Source of the DNA: Buxus sempervirens
Taxonomy: Eukaryota > Streptophyta > Magnoliopsida > Buxales > Buxaceae
DNA length: 64,000 nt
Assembly (NCBI GenBank): GCA_947561395.2
Contig: OX387184.1
Location: forward strand, 15,728,205 to 15,792,204
Reading direction: 5' to 3'
The notes under the pieces were generated by a model. That model was not told the origin of the DNA. It worked only from the letters and a program-made list of their open reading frames with translations, and did not search any database. The position numbers and the translations under genes are program-made. Each line of letters starts with the position of its first letter. Position 1 is the first letter of the stretch. Below, piece after piece: positions 43,163 to 54,900 of this stretch.

Positions 43163-44131
43163 TGTGATGATTTACCCCGGACATGTAACAAATGTTTTGA
43201 AGAGTCAGCAAAACGTCAGTATTGTTTCATCATAAAGTAAGGCTGCTCCAAAGACAATACTTTGTCTATGATGATTTACCCCAACAAATAATCCAAAAAT
43301 ACGGTCCTCCTTATTCGTCTTATACGTTGTATCGAAACATACAACGTCACCGAAAGCCTTATAATCCTCTATCATTCCTCCATCCGCCCAAAAAAGACTT
43401 GTTATCAGATCTTCGGTGTCAAGTTCAATAGAATAGAAAAATAATTGATCCTCTACCTGCCTCTTAACAAAATATTGAATCAAGACCCCTGCCTGCCTAG
43501 CTTCTATGGCAGTCGTGCGCTTCGAACACAAATAGTTTTGACAATCCGCATGCATAAATCCAAGAGTATCAACACCCCCAGCTTCTCTTTGCATAAGTTC
43601 TACAATTGCTTTCGGAGCAATTCCTGTTTTATCTACAAAATCGATTTCCGTAGCCTGGATCTCACTTACTTGCCTATGAGATCTTAACATATAAGCCATC
43701 TTAGGCAAAAGTAACTGATGATTATGCTTTTGTTCAAATTGCGACACCACAAATTTTCCCTCTCCATTCATCAAAATCCTCAATCGTTCCATACAACCAA
43801 TCCTGGTCTCAGCACGGTGCTTTTGGACTTCGGTATCTCTTTTATCATGTCGATGATGACCTTCTCTTGAACAGCAAAAAATTCTATCAAAAATGACCCC
43901 CGTATCCTTTCTTCTGTGAACCGTATCTCTTCTAATACCAAACCCAGTGCTTCTGGCATATTCCTTATAAAATCTAAAACAGTCCTCTTCTGTGGCAAAA
44001 ACCATGCCAACCATTGGTATCAACTCACTTTCACTGCTCAATTCTACAACGTCATATTGGTCAACCAAATGAGCGTTGATGTCTGCGATGCCATTTATTG
44101 GCTCAGACATCATTTGACTCCCATTTTCCAT
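43163..44131 (-). pseudogene. FAR1/FRS-family gene fragment, truncated
   Basis: FRS proteins are transcription factors derived from Mutator transposases. From the ATG at 44131 the frame gives 308 aa. The FAR1 zinc-binding domain spans about residues 42-140 (GMVFATEEDCFRFYKEYA to HNHQ, with the Cys/His set IFCCSREG, C and HNH). The start of the MULE transposase domain follows (GDVVCFDTTYKTN, FGLFVGVNHH, FGAALLYDET). A TGA at 43205-43207 replaces what is Trp in the family, a second stop follows, and homology ends abruptly at 43163, where peroxidase-flank sequence begins. Full-length members have about 650-850 residues, so this is a fragment. A donor-like GTAAGT at about 44228 suggests a 5' UTR intron, so it was copied as DNA and not from mRNA. 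Confidence 0.85.
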
Positions 44132-44623
44132 ATTTGAACAAAATTGGTTTCGATGTGAAACGTGGGTTCAAGAATAAAATAAAACAAAATGAACAAGGGA
44201 AAATGAGTAGCATAGGATGAACTTACCACGATTTGCAAAAGACGCAGAGGTAGAAGAAGGCTCAGAAATCTTCATCCCGATTGAAATTAGTTATGCAACA
44301 ACAAACACAACTTCAAATCTCCTACCAATCCACAATGAAGTGGCAACGAAAGAGTAGAGGAAATGGGTTGCTCCACTATTTCATTGCATCCAACAAAAGG
44401 TGTAAACAAAATGGTTGGTGGGAAGTATTTTTTGGAAAAAGTTGAAAATCCCCACGAGCTCTCAGTCGCCATCGTCCTCTCCTCATTTTCCTTTGGACCA
44501 ACCAGATGGTCGATTGGAGCTTTGGGTCATGGAAAGCAATTCGTCTAAGTCGACCCATTGAACCAAGTAAAAAACGATAAGAAGATCTCGTGAGGCCATA
44601 AAACGTAGGAAATCCGTCGTGCA
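44132..44623 (-). other. 5' flank of the FRS fragment
   Basis: Upstream sequence of the FRS fragment. It ends exactly where the second peroxidase duplication unit begins (GCATTAACTTAATG at 44624, matching 41026). No separate gene is visible. Confidence 0.6.
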
Positions 44624-44930
44624 TTAACTTAATGAAAAATATTATTTTTTTGAATCGAGATAATTTTTTTGAAAAATATTATTTTAATCGAGACCTGGGA
44701 AGGGGAGATGTATTTGAAAAATATTATTTTTTTATTAAGCCGGCTCGTTAAAGGGCACTTTTTAAAAAATTATCTTTTTATTCGAGCCGGCTTGGTGAAG
44801 GAACGGCTGCGCTTAAAACCAACTGAGGCTCAAAACAAATGGGTTTAAGAGAAGGGATGCGTGTCGCAAAACGTACGCGAGTCTGAGGAACGGGTTGAGG
44901 AAACTGGCCTGAGAAGAAATTGATTGATTT
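44624..44930. repeat. Copy of the Pack-MULE right arm
   Basis: This matches 41026-41330 nearly base for base. It was carried along when the Prx3 unit was duplicated to make Prx4. Confidence 0.88.
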
Positions 44931-45093
44931 TTAAACCATTTGAAACATAGTCTTATTATTATTAACCAGATTCACAGAACACAGAAGTACTCAAACTGGT
45001 TCTTCTTCTAACATAAAGAGATAGACGAGTCCACAACACCCTCGTGTCAGGGACGACCTAACTAAACCGTGCAACAGTAACGCAACTCAGTAC

Positions 45094-46393
45094 TCAGTAA
45101 GCTGATCCTGCCTCCTCTTGGCCATCCACCACGGACGACAGATACGTCGTCGCAGGGTTCCGAGCAGAGCAGTTCACACGAATCTCTCCTTCCGTACCAG
45201 TCAACACGCTCAGCTGGCTCATCTTGATCATGGCGAAGGCAAACTTCTCGAAGAACAAGGACTGATCCACCGCGAAGCTCTTCACAATGGGTCTAGTCCT
45301 CTGGTCGGTGAACAGGTCCTGGTCCGACGTGAACAGCCCCTGCCGGTTCACGAGATTCCAGTAGTACTTGTTGTCAAACTTGTTCGGTGACCGGATGTCC
45401 AGCACGGTGGTCGCGTTAGTATCACTGGTGGGGCAAACTTGTCTGAGTCTGTTCGCAAAGGTCTCGTCCATGGTGGTGTCCTGGGTCGGGAACAAGCGAT
45501 CCGTGAACGAGCTGCACTGGCTGATTCCGATGGTGTGGGCGCCGGAGAGAGCCACGGTGTCGGTGGTGTCCAGATTCTTAGTGGCAAACATGTCCAGAAT
45601 GCGGGTGGTATTGCCGAAAGGTGGTGGAAGGTTCTCTAGCGCCGCTTCGTTGCTTGCGAAGTTGAATCCGTCACGCCTACCAAAAGGGATATTATAATCT
45701 GGACCCCCTGACTGCAATAACACACGAGAGAGAAGAAGAAGAAGATATCAGGTGGTGGTTGCCAATCCTGACTGCAAAAAAAATAGCCACGTGGCAAAAT
45801 TTTCAGCTTAAAAGTTAAAAGGCGCAAGTAAAGTTAGGTTACCAGAGCGATGGAGTCTCGCGCAGCGAGGGCGGTGATGTCGGAGCAGGAGACGACGCGT
45901 CCACACCTCTTGTGTACCAGCCGAAGAAGGTCGTTGATGATCTTAAAGCCCTCTTTTCTTAGACTCAAGTTCGGTGGTGAAGCTTGCTCTCCCTGACCTT
46001 TTCCGTCAAGCAGAACAGAGCCATCACATCCCTACACAGAGGAACAGAGGAAGCCATTAACGCGTCGATCAAAGCTGAGATCAGCACGTACGTTAGCAAT
46101 ATTAAGGAAACGAGACATTCCTGAAAATGGGAATGGATTTAGCTAATTACCTGAACAAAGCAGTCATGGAAGTGGATACGAAGCAAGCCTGCAGCTTGGC
46201 CGATATCTTTCTTCAAGACTTTCTTGAGGTGCTTCCTGACAATGGATTCCAACTTGGGACAGCTAGATCCGTAGAAGGACCATGAGAGGCCGTTCACTAA
46301 AGGAGGGGTGGGTTGGGCGTTTGAGATGGAGATATAACAGGCCAGTAGAAGAGAGGAAGAGATCAGAAGAAGATAAGTGAAGGAAGAAGCCAT
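45094..46393 (-). CDS. Class III peroxidase Prx4 (peroxidase-12 type)
   Basis: Exons 46393-46151, 46031-45843 and 45711-45094 give 349 aa. The signal peptide, Arg72, His76, His203, LPPPF and cysteines are intact. Relative to Prx3 it has about nine replacements in exon 3, clustered in the C-terminal third (YYWNLVNRQ for YYLDLMNRQ, DLFTDQRTRPIVKSF for DLYTDRRTRPIVTSF, and METF for MDKTF-type Lys). It may therefore differ in substrate-edge or surface properties (inference). Exon 2 starts GCDGSVLL as in the other copies. The gene looks functional. Confidence 0.93.
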
Positions 46394-46442
46394 GATTGCA
46401 ACTCTGTTCTGTGAGACGAGTGGAGCTATACAGAGCAAGCTC

Positions 46443-46449
46443 ATTTATA
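46443..46449 (-). promoter_or_regulatory. TATA box of Prx4
   Basis: CCTATAAATG on the minus strand, 50 nt above the ATG. Confidence 0.75.
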
Positions 46450-46653
46450 GGCAAGGAGGGCTTCAGAAGTGTTCATTTACCGATTTACGTAATAGAAAAC
46501 AATAAAGAGGGGTAACGTTATAGACTCCTATTACAGAAGTCTTTCACTCTAGGATCTAGATCTTAGAAACTTGTGGCTTTCACACGCCTCCTTGAAGAGG
46601 CCACCGTGAAGAGAGATTCCCATTATTACTTTAATGTGTCACATGCCAAATCA

Positions 46654-46773
46654 AGTTTGTTACTGAGCTGACTACCTCATTACCCAAAAAAAAATACTTA
46701 GCTGACTACCAAAAAAAAAGTTTGTTACTTAGCTGACTACCAAAATAATAAAAAAAAAAGTTTGTTATTTAGC
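46654..46773 (+). mobile_element. Three serial ultra-short LINE-tail insertions
   Basis: The target AGTTTGTTACTTAGC appears three times (46654-46668, 46719-46733 and 46759-46773, each with at most one change). It is separated by TGACTACC-A-tails, the exact 3' end of the LINE at 18502. A third insert, TCATTACCC plus A9 (46677-46694), lies within one of these tails with its own 16 bp duplication TACTKAGCTGACTACC. Paralogs near 43062, 26450 and 11852 carry one uninterrupted target. Confidence 0.92.
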
Positions 46774-47535
46774 AAATTAAAATCATGGGGAAATTATGAA
46801 AAAGGTACTTTTTTTTTTTTTGCCGGTATTTATAAAAATAGTTTATCAAAAATCTCATTTTCAGAAAAAGGTCACTTTTTAAAAAACTAATTGATATGTA
46901 AGATATATTTAAAAAAAAATTTAGGACATAGCCTGTGCTTAATATATGAATGCATTGTAAGTGGGATACGAACACAAGTGCATCTTACATGAAACACAAA
47001 CACAACATACACCATAACTCACGTATATTGCATTTGTATCCCAAATAGGCTACCCTCATATCTTATATAGTCAGAAAAATAAAGTGACCTTATTTTAATT
47101 TTCTTTGAAAAGTGATCAATTTCTTAAAATAAATTTTTTGATGGACTCTTGCTATAAAAACCGTCCGAAAGTGACCCTTTTAATAATTTTTCCTTAAATC
47201 AAATCATACATTTGAAAACTCGCAAGTTGCTCAGTAAACAAGACCCAACAACGCACACAGGTTAAGATTGCTTGTTTAACTTAAGTAGAAAACCGGATGA
47301 AGTTTAAGTAGCTATGACCAAGTTGCTCAGTCAGTGATTTATAAAAGTCATTTGAGCTTTTCTGTGACTCGATTGATTAAGGACCAATCTGTTAAAGTTT
47401 CGCTCTAGGATCGATCAGGATCCCTTTAGGTTAAAAGGCCTTTGCTCAGTCACGCACGTGGTGAACACGTTCCCTCCCTTACTTTATTGAACTTTCTTCT
47501 TGGAGGGAGCGTTGGCTCTTCCAAGTGGTTACCAC

Positions 47536-48242
47536 TAGGGGTGGCAATTGGTCGAATACGGATCAGATATATGTATATTCGTATTTGAATCCGAATTTTT
47601 TCGGATCTTAGATTTCAGATCCGTATTTGAACCACGGATCTAAATCCTATATTCGAATTCGCCAATTTCGATTTTGGATCGAATTCGGATATATATCCCG
47701 CTCATTGCCAACCCTATTCAGAGAGGGATTTAAATGAGAAATGGGTATTAACTTTAAATTTAAAGCACCACACAACAGTGGATATTGAGCGACTGGCAAA
47801 AAAAATCGTATCTTAAAACTTAGAACGACCGGCCTGTTTTGGACAAAGGAATTTTATAGCAAAATAGGGGGTTTTGGAATTGGTTCTTTAAGTGGGTTTG
47901 CAGGTACCAGTCGCCGGAGGGTAGTAGTGACAAAGAGGAGAGAAAGTTTAGATTTAGGGCAAATCGTTCTCTAAAGGTTTTTGGTTTTAGTTATGATGGT
48001 TCAACCGTAGTTTATAAATGGTCTACAATCTAATCAATGTTTGCTCTGGGTTTATGTATAGGATATATATGATTTCAGTCGGATCCTATTCGGATCGGAT
48101 ATATGTATATTCGTATTTGAATCCGAATTTTTTCGGATCTTAGATTTCAGATCCGTATTCGAACCACGGATCTTAGATTTAGGATCGGATTCGCCAATTT
48201 CGGATCGAATTTGGATATATATCCGATCCATTGCCAACCCTA
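47536..48242. mobile_element. hAT-like MITE, 707 bp, internally duplicated
   Basis: The ends are TAGGGGTGGCAATTGGTC and, inward from the right, TAGGGTTGGCAATGGATC. A perfect 8 bp duplication GTTACCAC flanks it (47528-47535 and 48243-48250). The core repeats GGATCCGAAT words and holds two direct copies of the GGATATATGTATATTCG-type end (47566 and 48096). The paralogous site near 53380 is empty. Confidence 0.9.
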
Positions 48243-49223
48243 GTTACCACTTACCAGCCAGTCAAAATGGAGCCAAATGCTAGAGTCCAAGACACCAGTG
48301 AAGCTGTTTATCAAAATTCAAATTCAATTCTAGGGCATATTAGTCATTTTAAGTTATGAATTAAAAAACAAAAAAAATATTTTTTTTATATATTTTTTTT
48401 TCGTGGCAATGGATCACAATAATCTTAGCTTTTAGAGTCAAGTGTGCCAACAATGGTCACATTAATTAAAGGACACATATGGTTTAAAATATTTAAAAAG
48501 GGACCGACTTAGGAAAATTTGAAAAGAATATCTTAAAACTTAAGTTTAAGAAATGGGAAATGGATGACATGTGAATTATAACGACTTCATATCCGTTGTC
48601 TCCCTCAATCAGACACATGCCACGAAATGGAAGCTTAGATGGTGGCAATTTGAAAAATGCGTCACCCCATCCCCACTCTCTCTCTCTAATCACAAAGGAA
48701 ATTAGGCCCTCACTATCGTCAAAAACCTGTTCCACTAAAATGGGTCCATGACACAAATCTTATCTCTCTATTCCATTCCATCAAAAATAAATAATCAACA
48801 AGCATTAAAATTACCATAAAAGCATATATATTCTCTAACAAACTAATAGAAATCACATGAAAAGTTCAAATTAGTTGAAAAGTTCAAATTAGTTGTTAAC
48901 CAAAGCCAGGTTAAGACTGCAAGTTAACTCACCTAGAAACCAGACAAATTTTATCCCATTATCACAAACAACTATTGCACGTAAAAGTTTTACTAGTTAT
49001 ACTTGTGTTTTTTATATTTAAAGGGTTCAAAATTTTGTCTTCTTGTATTTGTCTTATGTGAAAACAATGGTCCCACATTGCAAGTTTATCAACACTTCCT
49101 TATGTTTATTAATAGTAGTGTGCACTAAAAGGGTATAACCCCTAAATTAAGATACTATATATTGTTGTGTGTCGGGGTGCTTTTAAATCACGCCGCAATC
49201 CGTCCGGTCGAGCGTGGCGAGGC

Positions 49224-49244
49224 GTGTGTGTGTGTGTGTGTGTG
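49224..49244. repeat. (GT)10 microsatellite
   Basis: An uninterrupted GT dinucleotide run. Confidence 0.95.
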
Positions 49245-50743
49245 ATATTTTCTCACTTCAATTTTTATATTTTAATTTTTTTTTGTCACTATTGGTTTGG
49301 TTTTTTCTTTACTTAAACTATCTTTGGTTTTCCCTAATTACCGTTTTATTAACGTGATACAAAAAAAAAAGGAAATTGTTGAACATGCATGAATGAAAAG
49401 TCATGCACATTCAGCAAAACGTTTTGTTTTCTCTTCTAGTTTTAAAAGGGGGAATCGAGGGTTTTGGGGAATATCTGATCACGAACAGAAAACCCTCTTA
49501 CTTCTTCTTCCTCTTCAATCTCCCATCTTACAATAAGTGACAATGCTTCAAGGGTTCATCTCGCCCAATAGTACAGTGCAATTTACTGAAGAGGTACACG
49601 ACCATTGAATGCTAGAAGCAAAAGCATCGCAACCCACGCACTGAGGCATCGTCCAATAAGGGGTGCTTAACGCTTAAAGCACAAAGGCTATAAAGCCTTG
49701 CCTTGGTCCTTTCATCGATAAGTTTCATTTCAATTCTAAAATCTTCCATTTTCTTCTATCTTCTTCCATATATCATTTCAGATTTGTTGCCATATAATCG
49801 TATTCAAATCTCACTTTTCGTAAGTTTTTGTGTATCTAATCTCTCTGCCTTTCTTGCTATTAATTTTGACTAGCAGGGCCCACGTACAGTACTGCAAGCA
49901 CGTAAAAAAGGGAGGGAGCAATTTTAAAACGGTTTGTTAGGTTTTGAGAGATTTGGGACATTTGTTAGCATTATACCATTTTATTGGTAAGTATTGGCAG
50001 TAGATATGTAAGGGCTATTGTGGAAAAATAACATTTTGCTCAGCACGCTTCCCAAGGGAGCACCTTGCTTTATATATTAATTTTGATTATTCTTTTCTGA
50101 TTGTGTGTTACGTCCATTAGCATTACCTGTTAATTTTAATTGCTGTTTTTCTCATCACAGTGGACTGTTTTGTTCCTCTCTCTGAAATTGGTTTAAATTA
50201 GTATTCTAATTTCCTTATATTGGGTTTGCCTTAGTCTTCATCAATCATTGTAGATTAAAGTTCTATATTTGTTTTAAATCTGCATTTGTTTGTTTTGTCC
50301 TTTACTTGCTGTATTCTGTTATCAATTAGAACCTAGAGAGATCGGCCTGGAGTTGCTGGATTCCTATATTCATCAATGAATAACAATACTTTCATTTATC
50401 AGTTTAAGGCAACTCACCCCCAAGATCAGTTTAAGGCAACTCACCCCCAAGAGGCAAACACGAAACCTCCTGTTTTGATACCATATTAAATAACGAATGC
50501 ACCTAAAAGCCTAAGCTCATAACTATGTGTATCAAATTACCCAAATACAATATTTCAACATTTGTATTCCCTGCTGCCCTTTACAATAAAAATAATTTAC
50601 TCATGTAATCACCCACTTAACCAGATGGTAATTTCGGGCTAATGGCTGGTGGGTGAGCCCAGAGCTTCACTAAATGAGCTGCCATGTGTGACTTAAACGT
50701 CATGTGAAGTTTCTACATGGAAGCTTTTTTACCAACAGACAAA

Positions 50744-50905
50744 GTTATCTTTTTATTCGAGCCGGCTTGGTGAAGGAACGGCTGCGCTTAAAACCAACTG
50801 AGGCTCAAAACAAATGGGTTTAAGAGAAGGGATGCGTGTCGCAAAACTAAGGCAAGTCTGAGGAACGGTTTGAGGAAACTGGCCTGAGAAGAAATTGATT
50901 GATTT
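50744..50905. repeat. Partial Pack-MULE right arm before Prx5
   Basis: This matches 41170-41330 and 44767-44927. The left boundary is at TTATCTTTTTATTCGAGCC, where the Prx4-type variant (CTTTTTA) is used and not the Prx3-type CATTTTA. Confidence 0.87.
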
Positions 50906-51068
50906 TTAAACCATTTGAAACATACTCTTATTATTATTAACCAGATTCACAAAACGCAGAAGTACTCAGACTGGTTCTTCTTCTAACATAAAGAGATAGA
51001 CGAGTACACGACACCCTCGTGTCAGGGACGACCTAACTAAACCGTGCAACAGTAACGCAACTCAGTAC

Positions 51069-52367
51069 TCAGTAAGCTGATCCTGCCTCCTCTTGGCCAT
51101 CCACCACGGACGACAGATACGTCGTCGCAGGGTTCCGAGCAGAGCAGTTCACACGAATCTCTCCTTCCGTACCAGTCAACACGCTCAGCTGGCTCATCTT
51201 GATCATGGCGAAGGCAAACTTCTCGAAGAACAAGGACTCGTCAACGGCAAAGCTCGTCACAATGGGTCTCGTCCTCCGGTCGGTGTACAGGTCCTGGTCC
51301 GACGTGAACAGCCCCTGCCGGTTCATGAGATCCAGGTAGTACTTGTTGTCAAACTTGTTCGGTGACCGGATGTCCAGCACGGTGGTCGCGTTAGTATCAC
51401 TGGTGGGGCAAACTTGTCTGAGCCTGTTCGCAAAGGTCTTGTCCATGGTGGTGTCCTGGGTCGGGAACAAGCGATCCGTGAACGAGCTGCACTGGCTGAT
51501 TCCGATGGTGTGGGCGCCGGAGAGAGCCACGGTGTCGGTGGTGTCCAGATTCTTAGTGGCAAACATGTCCAGAATGCGGGTGGTATTGCCGAAAGGTGGT
51601 GGAAGGTTCTCTAGCGCCGCTTCGTTGCTTGCGAAGTTGAATCCGTCACGCCTACCAAAAGGGATATCGTAATCTGGACCCCCTGACTGCAATAACACAC
51701 GAGAGAGAAGAAGAAGAAGATATCAGGTGGTGGTTGCCAATCCTGACTGCAAAAAAAATAGCCACGTGGCAAAATTTTCAGCTTAAAAGTTAAACGGCGC
51801 AAGTAAAGTTAGGTTACCAGAGCGATGGAGTCTCGCGCAACGAGGGTGGTGATGTCGGAGCAGGAGACGACGCGTCCACACCTCTTGTGTACCAGCCGAA
51901 GAAGGTCGTTGATGATCTTAAAGCCCTCTTTTCTTAGACTCAAGTTCGGTGGTGAAGCTTGCTCTCCCTGACCTTTTCCGTCAAGCAGCACAGAACCATC
52001 ACATCCCTACACAGAGGAACACAGGAAGCCATTAACGCGTCGATCAAGCTGAGATCAGCACGTACGTTAGCAATATTAAGGAAACGAGACATTCCTGAAA
52101 ATGGGAATGGATTTAGCTAATTACCTGAACAAAGCAGTCATGGAAGTGGATACGAAGCAAGCCTGCAGCTTGGCCGATATCTTTGTTCAAGACTTTCCTG
52201 AGGTGGTTCCTGACAATGGATTCCAACTCGGGACAGCTAGATCCGTAGAAGGACCATGAGAGGCCGTTCACTAAAGGAGGGGTGAGTTGGGCGTTTGAGA
52301 TGGAGATATAACAGGCCAGTAGAAGAGAGGAAGAGATCAGAAGAAGATAAGTGAAAGAAGAAGCCAT
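51069..52367 (-). CDS. Class III peroxidase Prx5 (peroxidase-12 type)
   Basis: Exons 52367-52125, 52006-51818 and 51686-51069 give 349 aa. Signal peptide, Arg72, His76, His203, LPPPF and cysteines are intact. Exon 3 is almost the same as in Prx3. Exon 1 is the odd part: in the first helix four Lys are replaced (CPELES for CPKLES, and RNHLRKVLN for RKHLKKVLK), which lowers the positive charge. Exon 2 has TTLVARD for TTLAARD. This mosaic of a near-identical exon 3 and a diverged exon 1 hints at partial gene conversion among copies. Confidence 0.93.
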
Positions 52368-52417
52368 GATTGCAACTCTGTTCTGTGAGACGAGTGGAGC
52401 TATACAGAGCAAAGCTC

Positions 52418-52424
52418 ATTTATA
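52418..52424 (-). promoter_or_regulatory. TATA box of Prx5
   Basis: CCTATAAATG on the minus strand, 51 nt above the ATG. Confidence 0.75.
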
Positions 52425-52624
52425 GGCAAGGAGAGCTTCAGAATTGTTCATTTACGTAATAGAAAACAATAAAGAGGGGTCATGTTATAGACTCCTATTA
52501 CAGAAGTCTTTCACTCTAGGATCTGGATCTTAGAAACCTGTGGCTTTCACACGCCTCTTTGCATAGGAGGAGGCCACCGTGAACAGAGATTCCCATTATT
52601 ACTTTAATGTGTCACATGCCAAAT

Positions 52625-54900
52625 CAAGTTGGGGAAATTATGAAAAAGGTAACTTTTTGCCTGTATTTATAAAAAAACCGTCCATCAAAAATCTCATTTT
52701 CAGAAAAAGGTCATTTCTTAAAAATTAATTGATATGTAAGATATATTAAAAAAACAAAAAAATAGAACACAGCCTACTTGAAACATGAATGCATTGTAAG
52801 TGGAATACGAACACAAGTGCATCTTACATGAAACACAAGCACAACATATACTATAACTCACGTGTATTGTGTTTGTATCCCAAGTAGGCCACGCTCATAT
52901 CCTATATGCAGTCAAAGAAATAAAGTGACCTTATTTTAATTTTTCTTTGAAAAGTGATCAATTTCTTAAAATAAATTTTTTGATGGACTCTTGCTATAAA
53001 AACCGTCCGAAAGCGACCCTTTTTAATAATTTTTCCTTAAATCAAATCTTACATTTGAAAACTCGCAAGTTTGCTCAGTAAACAAGACCCAACTAAGCAC
53101 ACAGGTTAAGATTGCTTTGTTTAACTTTAAGTAGAAAACCGGATGAAGTTTAAGTAGCTCTGAGCCTCTGACCAAGTTGCTCAGCCAGTGCTTTATAAAA
53201 GTCATTTGAGCTTTCTTTGACTCCATTGATTAAGGACCAATCTGTTAAAGTTTCGCTTTAGGATCGATCAGGATCCCTTTAGGTTAAAAGGCCATTGCTC
53301 AGTCACGTACGTGGTGAACACGTTCCCTCCCTTACTTTATTGAACTTTCTTCTTGGAGGGAGCGTAGACTCTTCCAAGTGGTTACCAGCCAGTCAAAATA
53401 GAGCCAAATGCTAGAGTCGAAGACACCGGTGAAGCTGTTTATCAAAATTCAAATTCAATTCTAGGGCATATTAGTCATTTTAAGTTATGAATTAAAAAAC
53501 AAAAATTTTTTATTTTATTTTTTCAAGGCAATGGATCACAATAATCTTAGCTTTTATAGTCAAGTGTGCCAACAATGGTCACATTAATTAAAGGACACAT
53601 ATAGTTTAAAATATTTAAAAAGTGACCGACTTAGGAAAATTTGAAAAGAATATCTTAAAACTTAAGTTTATGAAATAGGATGACATGTGAATTATAACGA
53701 CTTCATATCCGTTGTCTCCTGCAATCAGACACATGCCACGAAATGGAGGCTTAGATGGTGGCAATTTGAAAAATGCGTCACCCCATCCCCACTCTATATC
53801 TAATCACAAAAGAAATTAGGCTATCATCAAAAACCTGTTCCACTAAAGTGGGTCCATGACACAAATCTTATCTCTCTGTTCCATTCTATCAAAAATAAAT
53901 AATCAACAAGCATGAAAATTACCATAAAAGCATATTCTCTAACAAACTAAAATAAGTGACATGAGAAGTTCAAATTAGTTGTTAACCAAAGCCAGGTTAA
54001 CAACTAAATGCTAGAAGCGAAGGCGTCGCAACTCACGCACTGAGGCATCATCCAATAGGGGGCGCTTAACGCTTAAAGCACAAAGGCTACAAAGCCTTGC
54101 CTTGGTCCTTTCATCGATAAGTTTCATTTCGATTCTAAAATCTTCTGCTTTCTTCTATCTTCTTTCATATATCGTTTTAGATTTTTTGCCATATAATCTT
54201 ATTCGAATTGAATCTCACTTTTCCTGAGTTTTTGTGTATCTAATCTCTCTGCCTTTCTTGCTATTAATTTTGATTATTCTTTTCTAATTGTGTGTTACGT
54301 CCATTAGCATTACTTGTTAATTTTAATTGCTGTTTTTCTCATCACAATGGACTGTTTTGTTCTTCGGTCCAAAATTGGTTTAAATTAGTATTCTGATTTC
54401 TTTATATTGGGTTTGCCTTGGTCATCTTCAATTATTGTGGATTAAAGTTCTATATTTGTTTTAAATCTGCATTCGTTTGTACTGTCATTTACTTGATGTA
54501 TTCTATTATCAATTAGAACCCAGAGAGATCGGCCTTGAGTTGTTGGATTCCTATATTCATCAATGAACAACAATACCTTCATTTATCAGTTTAAGCCCCT
54601 AAGAGGCGAATACAAAACCTCCTGTTTTGATACCATATTAAATAACGAATGCATCTAAAAGCCTAAGCTCATAACTATGTATATCAAATTACCCAAATAC
54701 AATATTTCAACATTTGTATTCTCCACTATCCTTTACAATAAAAAAATTTTGGTCATATAATCCCCCCCTTAACCAGATGATAATTTGGGGCTAATCACTG
54801 GTAGGTGAGCCGACAGCTTCACTAAATGAGCTGCCATTTGTGACTTATACGTCATGTGAAGTTTCTACATGGAACCTTTTTTAACCAACAGACAACGTCG
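52625..54900. repeat. Far-upstream segment of the Prx5 unit, no gene
   Basis: The second copy of 46774-50743, shorter because it lacks the MITE, the triple micro-insertion and the 48960-49600 block. No coding sequence was recognised. Confidence 0.78.

Larger units (their letters stand above)
46774..50743. repeat. Far-upstream segment of the Prx4 unit, no gene
   Basis: Non-coding sequence repeated downstream of Prx5 at 52625-54900. It is interrupted by a MITE (47536-48242). About 48960-49600, which includes the (GT)n run, is absent from the second copy. I find no gene; pyrimidine-rich and AT-rich stretches dominate. Confidence 0.75.
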
